64,000 nt of DNA, from positions 119,188,100 through 119,252,099 of the forward strand of contig CAMZMU010000041.1 in the NCBI GenBank assembly GCA_947311845.1, written 5' to 3'. Below the pieces are notes generated by a model that ran no database searches, was not told the DNA's origin, and saw only the letters and a program-made list of their open reading frames with translations. This document shows, piece by piece, positions 56,821 to 64,000 of the stretch (position 1 is its first letter; each line of letters begins with the position of its first letter). A program made the position numbers and the translations under genes. The stretch is from Poa pratensis. Lineage: Eukaryota > Streptophyta > Magnoliopsida > Poales > Poaceae.

Positions 56821-57997
56821 ATGCTGCGGTGCGGTGGCGATCGCGTCGTCTTCGTCGGCGGTGGCATCGCCGGCGCCCTCCTCGCCAAGACGCTCCAGGG
56901 TCACGCCGACGTCGTCCTCATCGACCCGTACGCACGCAAATAATAGCAATCATTGGTTGATCGATTGTTCTTGATTTGGTGATCATGAGACACCATGGAT
57001 GCAGAAGGAGTACTTCGAGATCCCGTGGGCGAACATGCGCGCCAAGGTGGATCCGGCGGCGGTGGTGCGCACCGTGATCCCGCACTCGGACTACCTCACC
57101 CATGCCAAGGTCGTGACGGCGTCGGCGGTCGGCGTGGACGACTCCGTCGTTCTCACCTCCGTCGGCCGCACCATCGGCTACGACTTCCTCGTCATCGCCA
57201 CGGGCCGCAACTGCACGCGCCCCCAGATGCGATCCGATCGGCTCGAGATGTTCCAGCGGGACAAGGACCGTATCGCCGCCGCGGGCTCCGTCCATCATAG
57301 GCGGCGGGCCCATCGGCGTCGAGCTCGCGGCGGAGATCGCCATGGACAGCCCCGACAAGCGCGTCACCCTCGTCCACGGTGGGCCGAGGCTGCTAAAAGT
57401 CATGGGCACGCGCGCGTCGGCCAAAGCGCTCGAGTGGCTCCGTTCCAAGAACGTCACCGTGCTGCTGGACCAGACCGTCGACATCGACGACCTCGCCGCT
57501 GCCGGCGACAGGGACGAAGAACACGGACGAGTCTTCACGACGTCCGCCGGCGAGACAGTGACCGCGGACTGCCACTTCGTGTGCACGGGACGGCCCGTGG
57601 CTTCCGGGTGGCTGCGGGGCACGTTCCTCGGCGACCACGTGGACGCCGACGGCCGGCTGGCGGGGGACGAGCACCTGCGCGTGGGCAGGCTCAAGAACGT
57701 GTTCGCCATCGGCGACATGACCGACGTGCCGGAGGCGAAGCAGGGGTACCTGGCGTAGCGGCACGCCATGGTGGTGTCACGGAACCTGCGGCTGCTGGTC
57801 AAGGGCGCCGGGCCGGAGCATAAGCTGCACCGGTACAAGGCCTCCAAGACCACCATCACCGTCACGCTCGGCCGCCGCGACGCGTTGTCGGAGCTGCCGT
57901 TCATGACGCTCATCGCCACACTCCCGGCGCCGTCAAGCCGCGGGACCTCTACGTCTCACGGACGCGAAGGATGATGGGGCTCAGGTGGAACGGCTGA
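56821..57997 (+). pseudogene. FAD/NAD(P)-dependent oxidoreductase, AIF/FSP1-like, broken
   Basis: Exon 1 (56821-56927/8) has the FAD-binding VVFVGGGIAGALLAKTL motif. Exon 2 (57005-57997) has KEYFEIPWANMRAKV, YDFLVIATGRN, the second nucleotide-binding IIGGGPIGVELAAEI, the FAD-binding FAIGDMTDVPEAKQGYLA, and a C terminus ending MMGLRWNG. This is the apoptosis-inducing-factor homologue family of plants, NAD(P)H-dependent quinone reductases related to FSP1. Lesions: the splice donor region (ccgtacgc) appears one base short. A two-base loss near 57290 shifts the frame. There is TAG at 57756-57758 where Gln is expected, and a one-base loss near 57928. It is probably a recent pseudogene, since domains remain clear. 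GC-rich like the other host genes. Confidence 0.85.
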
Positions 57998-58314
57998 ATT
58001 CTGATCGAGCGATCCGAATTAACGCACTGCCGCGAAACGATCCGACGGCCTGGTTGAATCAGACGATAGATCGAAACTGTCGTCAGATGGATCTGATCTC
58101 TTGCTACGTCTTAGAAATCTTTGATCGTGTCGACTAATGCATATGTTTTTTTGTACATGTAACAGGAATGCAGGATGAAGCAAATTAAGACTTACAGTAT
58201 AAAACTGGATTTTTGCCATTTGAGAATTGTCTCAGATTGATGGAAACAATAGTCGATCTTAATAACATTTACTCCAGGCACCATCTTCCTCTCCGATTGC
58301 TACGATAGCAACAT
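57998..58314. other. intergenic, likely old 3' UTR
   Basis: No gene seen. Confidence 0.5.
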
Positions 58315-58322
58315 CCTTGCGT

Positions 58323-59023
58323 CAGTGGCGGACCTAGCGGGTGGGCCGGATGGGCCGTGGCCCACCCAGAATTTGGGAAATTCTTTGACTACTACTACTG
58401 CTTCCGGTCGTTTCGTGCAAGAAATTGCCACTCGTTCGTCTCTGTTTCTTGAGAGAAAGAGAACTGGAAAAGGAGCGCCGGCCATTGATGCCCAAATTCT
58501 TGTCGGCGCAGAGCAGTAGCAGACAAGCACAGCTAGCTTGCTGCAGTAGGCCAGCCGTAGCTAGTACTCTCTCTATTTTGGTTTGATACTTCCAACTTAG
58601 GCAGAACGGTAGAAAGTATTTTTTTTTTTTGTGTGTGTGTTTGTGCCCTGCCCCCATACCGAACAGCAAAAGGATATTCAGTATTTTTTTTGTTATTGTG
58701 ATATTTTCAAGTATGTATTGGTCCTGCAAATTTTCTAGAATCGGTGATTTATGTTTACAAATGTAAAGCAATAGCTTATATATGTTGTTTACAAATGGAA
58801 ATAGTGTTTCACGGGGATGCGACAACGTAGAGTTACCAAATCTTAGTGATGCAATTTTCTGGTTATGTTACATTTCATCACGTAAGACTTTGTTTGTCTT
58901 TTTAACTATTTTGTATTGTAACCGATTGCCTATTTATATTATTAGTTTTGCAAAAAAAAATCGCGATGCGATTATTTTATTGTAGTGTGCCCACCCTCCA
59001 TTTTTTTTCTGGGTCCGCCACTG
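58323..59023. mobile_element. hAT-type non-autonomous DNA transposon
   Basis: A 701-bp element. Ends are cagtggcggacc and, inverted, ggtccgccactg. The 8-bp target duplication ccttgcgt is perfect (58315-58322 and 59024-59031). CAGTG ends with an 8-bp duplication are typical of hAT. It has no transposase; the short frames inside are not supported. Confidence 0.9.
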
Positions 59024-59031
59024 CCTTGCGT

Positions 59032-59436
59032 CATGCCAACACTTGTACACACTCTCTATGCTTAAAAATATATGCCGTTTTAGAAATTGATGTAATCTCC
59101 AAAATGTTGCTTCGACCGCTTTTTTAGTGCATGCCTAAACTTTAAATATATATCGGGATTTTTAATCTTGAGTGGATGTGATCCGGTTGTGTGCGTCCAC
59201 AACATTATCTCATGGGGCTTCAAAGGCGTGTCCCGAAGCTCTGCTTTCCGTTGACACAATGGGACATCAACGACTCCGATTTTCATAGTGTTGGTAGAGG
59301 CAGAGATTGTCAAGGTGTCAACGATTGAAGACCAGATGGAGGAGGAGGGGGGGGGGGGGGGACTTCGATGCGATTAAGACTTTGCTTCACAAGCTGTTGT
59401 GCGGGCATGTTTGCGGGTTGATTCTTGTTTATACCA
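59032..59436. other. intergenic DNA between two hAT-type elements
   Basis: No gene. Includes a 15-base G run at 59347-59361. Confidence 0.5.
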
Positions 59437-59444
59437 CGCATGTG

Positions 59445-59625
59445 CAGGGCGGAGGCAGAAAATTTATTTGAGGGGGGCCAATAGAAGAAAACTTATGCAC
59501 CAAAGTTGTTAGGGAGAGCCAGGACATTAAAATACACTATTTTACCAAAGAAAACCAGGGTAATATAGAAAACTTTCCATGTCAGGGGGCCGGGGCCCCT
59601 GCTGGTCCCCCTGCCTCGGCCACTG
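59445..59625. mobile_element. small hAT-type MITE
   Basis: 181 bp. Ends are cagggcggaggcag and, inverted, ctgcctcggccactg. The 8-bp duplication matches 7 of 8 (cgcatgtg at 59437-59444, cacatgtg at 59626-59633). The ends resemble those of 58323-59023 (cagtggcgga). Confidence 0.75.
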
Positions 59626-59633
59626 CACATGTG

Positions 59634-60514
59634 ACACTTGTGAGCCTACAGTTTGGTACTTTGCAGCAACGACCTCGCAAGTGGGGGCAGAAGCACAGTG
59701 GAATTTCACTGGTGGCACTCTTTGAGTACCTAGTCTCGATATTCAGGGTGAAACCTTAGGTATGATCTTCATTGGTTGTATTTGGCAATGACCAAAGCTT
59801 TCTTGTTGAAGGGATTGTGTGGAGAGTTCAGATGTTCTCCTAGTTGAAAACCTACATTCATTTATTGGGCGACGACGACACTAGTGTATTGTTTCTTTCT
59901 TGAAGGCGTCGTTTTTAGTGAACCTCTTATGTAGTCCGAGTGTTGTATTTGGCGGTGGTTTGGGTCCGGTAGCTGCTAGTGATTGATCACTGTGGCGGGG
60001 TCCTTTTTCTTCTTTTCTTTTCGTTTTTTGGCTATGTGCATGCTTAATTTTTCGAATAGTTCTTGACATTACGTTGGTGCAGATGTTGGATGTAATAAGT
60101 ATCTTCTCTATATTAATATATTCTCTTCATAAAAAAAGTGCTTTGTCGCGCCCACTATTGGTTTTTTATGCTCAAATTTGTGGCAAAACTTAATGGGGTT
60201 TAGTATACACAGAAAATTTGTTCCAGCACTTTTATAGATACAAAGTAGTGCAGTATGATGGTTGTGGCTGTAGTGTGGTCTCTCTCATTGACTCGGCTTC
60301 TCTACCTCCTATGAGGAATGGTCGAACAACCCCATACACAAAGCACATTAGATTGACAGTTAGACTCGTACCTAGCCAAGTCTCGTATTTCCGTGTTTGC
60401 TAAAGATAAGAGAAATCCAAATGTGATAAAAAGAAATATAAATCGATTGCGCGCTTCATTCACTAGATCAGTCCTCTAACGGCTACTTATATTAGTAGTT
60501 CGTAAAACAAGTAG
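59634..60514. other. intergenic DNA
   Basis: AT-rich, no gene or transposon end recognised. Confidence 0.5.
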
Positions 60515-60661
60515 TCTCTCTGTTCACTTTTATAAGACATTCCGATATTTAATATGGATTAGATACATATTAATATGAGTGAACATGCACACTAAATGTG
60601 CCTGGTTACGTATATTTTCAAAAAAAAAGTTACAATGTCTTATAAAAGTAAATGGATGGAG
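60515..60661. mobile_element. degraded Stowaway-type MITE
   Basis: 147 bp. Ends ctctctgttcacttttataa and, inverted, ttataaaagtaaatggatgg followed by ag share the core acttttataagacatt. TA flanks are not preserved. Confidence 0.65.
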
Positions 60662-60947
60662 AACATAGGGGGCTTCCGAGCGAGCTTGTGTGCTTCTCGA
60701 TCCGACTCTCGCTTCTCATGACTGATATCAACGAATCTTTATTTTCAGATATGCATTTTTCAAAAATAAATAGATTGATCTGTGCATTTCTAAAAATAAT
60801 GAGTTGTCCATTTCTTTTTCTTATTTTTTTCAATTTGATCTTGCAAATAACGCCCCATTGAGCCATATATTGGCAATCAGCGCATAGGCCGCAACCCACT
60901 TTATTTTTAGCGGAAGTCCCCATCCCACTTAATTCCTTCAAACTAAG

Positions 60948-61182
60948 ACCCTATTTGGTTGGGCTTATTTTTGCCATTTTAACTTTGCCTTATAAGTCAG
61001 AAAAATATCTCTTTTGACTTTTGGATTTTGAATGTACATTGATGAATGATGATATAATACAAAAGAGAAAATCAAAATCAACTAAATAGCTGCTTTTTTT
61101 GAGAATACTAAATAGCTGCTTTTGTACCTTATAAGCCGAAATCAAAAATGAGAAAATTAAGCCCAACCAAAAAGCCCACACG
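60948..61182. mobile_element. probable hAT-like MITE
   Basis: Left end accctatttggttgggctta and right end taagcccaaccaaaaagccc form inverted repeats. The flanks aaactaag and aactaaag are near-duplicates of 8 bases. Inside, ctaaatagctgctttt is repeated in tandem. Confidence 0.55.
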
Positions 61183-61460
61183 AACTAAAGTTTAAAAAGC
61201 CCAACTAAACGAAAGAAAGACGCCCAGGTTCCAGTCCAGTAGGAAAGCAGCGTACCTCTTCGTCCTCGTCTTCCAGAGTCATACGAGAGGAAAACGGGGC
61301 TCCCAACCTGAACCTTCTAATGGCGCCGGCGCCGCCGCCGTCACATGATTTTCCCGCCGCTATCTATACCTTAACTAGTTAAGAATCAGGGGACCCTTGG
61401 TTTCCGGGGCGGCCGCCCCGCTTGCCCTCCTCATAGCCGGGCCTGCTGAATGCTGTAGCC

Positions 61461-62042
61461 ATGCAACGGCACTACGCCGCGCTCCTCCGCCACGCAGCCT
61501 CGCTGCCGTCCCTCCCGCTGGTGGCCTCCCTCCACGCCGCCGCGCTGCGCCGGGGCGCGGTCCTCGTCCCTTCACTCATCCACGCCTACTCTGCCTGCGG
61601 CGACCCGGCCTCCGCGCGCAGCGTGTTCGACGGATTGCCCGCGCAGGAGCAGACGCTCTCCGCGCGCACTGCGCTGGCGAGCGCGATGTCGGCGCACGGA
61701 CGGTGCCGGGAGGTACTCGGCCTGTTCGTCGGACGGGAGTGGGAGATGGACGATAAGGCGGTGACGGTGGTCCTCGCCGCATGCGCGAGGGCCGGGATGG
61801 TGGCCGAGGGGAGGGTGGTGTTCGCGAGGGTGAGGAGGCCGGCGCTGCATCACTACACGTGCATGGTCGAGATGCTGGGACGGGCCGGGGAGGTCGAGGA
61901 GGCCGAGGGGCTGGTGGCGCGGATGGAGGCACGCCCGGACAGGGTTATCTTCGCGGTGCTTCTCGCAGCATGCTGGGTGCATGGTCGCGTCGATGTGGCT
62001 GAGAGAGTGGCCAGTTTGATGCGAAATCTGGGCATTGCATGA
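61461..62042 (+). CDS. short pentatricopeptide repeat (PPR) protein
   Basis: 193 codons from ATG 61461. It consists of helical PPR-type repeats: HAAALRRGAVLVPSLIHAYS, ACGDPASARSVFDGLP, TALASAMSAHGRCREVLGLF, VLAACARAGMVAEGRVVFAR and YTCMVEMLGRAGEVEEAEGL. It ends in an E-motif-like block (VIFAVLLAACWVHGRVDVAE). PPR proteins bind organelle RNA; most are much longer (400-900 residues), so this is either a short member or a fragment that kept a start and a stop. A targeting peptide is possible in the Arg/Leu/Ala-rich N terminus (MQRHYAALLRHAASLPSLP). It is a single exon, very GC-rich. No clear TATA box was found upstream. Confidence 0.78.
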   Translation: MQRHYAALLRHAASLPSLPLVASLHAAALRRGAVLVPSLIHAYSACGDPASARSVFDGLPAQEQTLSARTALASAMSAHGRCREVLGLFVGREWEMDDKAVTVVLAACARAGMVAEGRVVFARVRRPALHHYTCMVEMLGRAGEVEEAEGLVARMEARPDRVIFAVLLAACWVHGRVDVAERVASLMRNLGIA

Positions 62043-64000
62043 ATTACTCCAGTCTTACAATTGACCATCTGACCATTTTTTTAGCCGAAGATCATCTTAA
62101 CCTCTGTGACTCCAATACTCCATCAACACACCGGCTTCTGTGATATGAGCAAATGGTTGGATTTGTGGTGATGGCTGAAGTTCATTCAGTCTGGCAGTGC
62201 AAAGTCGCAAATCCCTAATCTATGACACGAGGTGTTAGTCCTTATATGAGTGAATCCAAGAAACAGAGCTGTGATTTCCGAGAAACTGTGGTCAGGTCTG
62301 TTATGATTCAATTTGAGATCCTCATAGTTCTGGCGTTCTCTCATGGTGGAAATTCTACTTTGTGACATGCTTCAGTGAATCGAGTATAAAGCAGATGCTC
62401 AAAGTGGTTTTCTTCACTCTTGTGCCTTCTGCCATAGCAATCACCACATCTTATTCTGGACATATGCCTTGATGCTTGAGTGACTTGGCTCTTGCGATGC
62501 AATCTTGAGTTGATGTGAAACATCGGTCTGGCATGTGACTGAAGCTCTTGAAATTCTCCGGATGACTTACACATGGGCTTGGCTTGTAGAATACTGAACT
62601 ACGGCAGCCTGATGGGAAACTAGCAGGAGAAAGGGATAAATTTTAGGGTCATCAATCTCTAGTCAGAGCAGCTCTTCCCTGTGCCAGACAGTGCTACCGA
62701 TGCCGACAGATCAAGATGATGGATAAACAAGAAATCAGTGGTTGGCAGCCAAGGCAAGGAGTGAAGGATATTCCAGCGGCATCCTCTGAGGAAATTCTGA
62801 CGGTGAACTGGTCTGTCATGGCGTTTTGCGACGAAGGATTTCATCGTCGCCGCACATTTTGCAGCAGGTTACACTTTCAGTTTAATGAGCAGAAGGTACT
62901 GGTTTCAGTCTTTCAGATCCTTCTGTCGCGACGGTTGTCTGCCAAGAGCAGCACAGTCGTTGTTTTCGGTTTTCCGACTGGAGCTGGAGTGCAACTGTGC
63001 AAGCCTGCAATGTTCCAAACGGAGAGCTTTCGTGCAAAGCAACAGGTAGTGTTGCTTCCAGTCTTGGTATATTTGTTTTGGTCAGATTACCTTATTTTTT
63101 CTTGTTTTTGACGGCTCAGAAGCAGAACTTGTATAATTTGTCCTAAATGACCCTTCTTAGCTATCCTAAATGACCCTTCTTTAGCTAACTGTATTGTATA
63201 ATCAATATTCACACTTACTTACTGCTACACGGAAGACGAAGGATAAGAAGGGATGTAAAGCCTTTAACATGGTGAAATCCAATATCTTTATAAGTGTTGA
63301 ACTACCGAGGGTAACGACTTCATTTTTGTCATGTGGTTTGTTTGAGCAACTGCATGTGGTTTTACTTATGAAGTTGGTAGCTCAGTAGACCCCTTCCCCC
63401 CTGTGTTTCTGGGGTCTAATGGTCAAACACTTAAATAATATTTATACATATCGGAAATGTCTTTATCTTTCGGTTGGCTTTCCCGTGAATAAGAATTGTT
63501 GGGCGTGGCGAAGCGAGCGCTTCTAGCTGTTTCGCTTGCTTCTTTCTTATTGTGGCGGCTATTATGGCGTGAAATGGTTCGCTGCTGATTGCTGAGATCC
63601 ATCATCCATTGGGCATTTTTTTTCCATATATTTTCTTTCCTTTTGCTGATTCAAGATACTCTAGCCTGTATGTGTTATGGCTTCTGAAGTTACAAGGAAA
63701 TTATCTATATGTTCCATTTTTTTTGTTTGAGAAACTATGAGAAATTAGCAGTGTGGTTGACTAGCTACTATTGTACGGTGTGAGGAAAAAAATGGAATAT
63801 GTTGCTGTAGATAAGCACATTTGTTCCATTTGATATCTTTCAAGTATTCTCTATTGATGATTTGCGTCTAAAAATTATTCTGGGCCATGGGACCAGGTTC
63901 CTTTCCTTAGCGAAACGATGGCCCTATAGTTTTTTTTCAAGGAAAAGGTAAGTGATTATGTTGATGTAGTGCAAGTTACATTTTATATACAACAATCCGC
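62043..64000. other. 3' flank of the PPR gene and intergenic DNA
   Basis: Likely 3' UTR for the first several hundred bases. An ATG-started frame at 62716-63111 (131 codons) ends in a hydrophobic stretch and matches nothing that I know. It may be part of a long or spliced 3' UTR. No other gene to the window end. Confidence 0.45.

Noticed and set aside
59347..59361. 15-base G run as a functional element
   Set aside because: Short homopolymer with no supporting context.
62716..63111. 131-codon ORF after the PPR gene
   Set aside because: No family match that I can recall and low coding character; kept only as a note in the flank entry.

Overview
The window is plant nuclear DNA, most likely from a Triticeae grass (wheat, Aegilops or barley group). 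The evidence is a minus-strand insertion resembling an Au SINE, Stowaway MITEs with CTCCCTCCGT ends, nested Gypsy and Copia LTR retrotransposons, split genes with GT-AG introns, and GC-rich coding sequence in AT-richer intergenic DNA. There are no rRNA genes, CRISPR arrays or bacterial operons.

Layout. 1-5.2 kb: a possible 3' end of an upstream gene (2-64), a TATA-driven gene for a secreted proline/serine-rich extensin-like protein (1101-1700), then intergenic DNA with a 29-base G run. 5.2-17.8 kb: a direct duplication carrying two paralogous minus-strand genes. The right copy (15531-16374) is intact with two exons. The left copy (5316-6011) has lost the end of exon 1 and its splice donor. 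Left-copy flanking DNA was later hit by a 7.1 kb L1-type LINE (6520-13642, 15-bp target duplication) and a SINE (13720-13871). The right copy gained a Stowaway MITE and a tandem-repeat segment. 18.2-25.7 kb: a minus-strand Athila-like Gypsy element (element D) with two LTRs, gag-protease remnants and no pol. 25.7-28.0 kb: unassigned DNA with a Stowaway MITE.

28.0-56.5 kb: a three-level nest. A decayed Copia element (plus strand) is split by a Tat-type Gypsy element (element B, minus strand, TSD gcgct). Element B is split by a young Athila-type Gypsy element (element C, minus strand, TSD tacac, LTRs nearly identical). Element B carries an antisense, intron-containing gene with its own TATA box. 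56.5-64 kb: a broken FAD/NAD-dependent oxidoreductase gene (AIF/FSP1-like), two hAT-type non-autonomous elements with 8-bp target duplications, two more small MITE-like elements, and a short PPR protein gene (61461-62042).

Likely functional host genes are few: the extensin-like gene, the right member of the duplicated pair and the PPR gene. Most of the rest is transposable-element history. The strongest unusual signals are structural. Element B has its spliced antisense gene and a set of repeated modules that join a polypurine-tract-like motif to a hairpin. Similar modules recur in elements C and D. Element C has a long GC-rich hairpin in its LTR and a second copy ahead of an accessory coiled-coil ORF, with arms that appear to have changed together. 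All calls were made by eye from the sequence; no database search was run.
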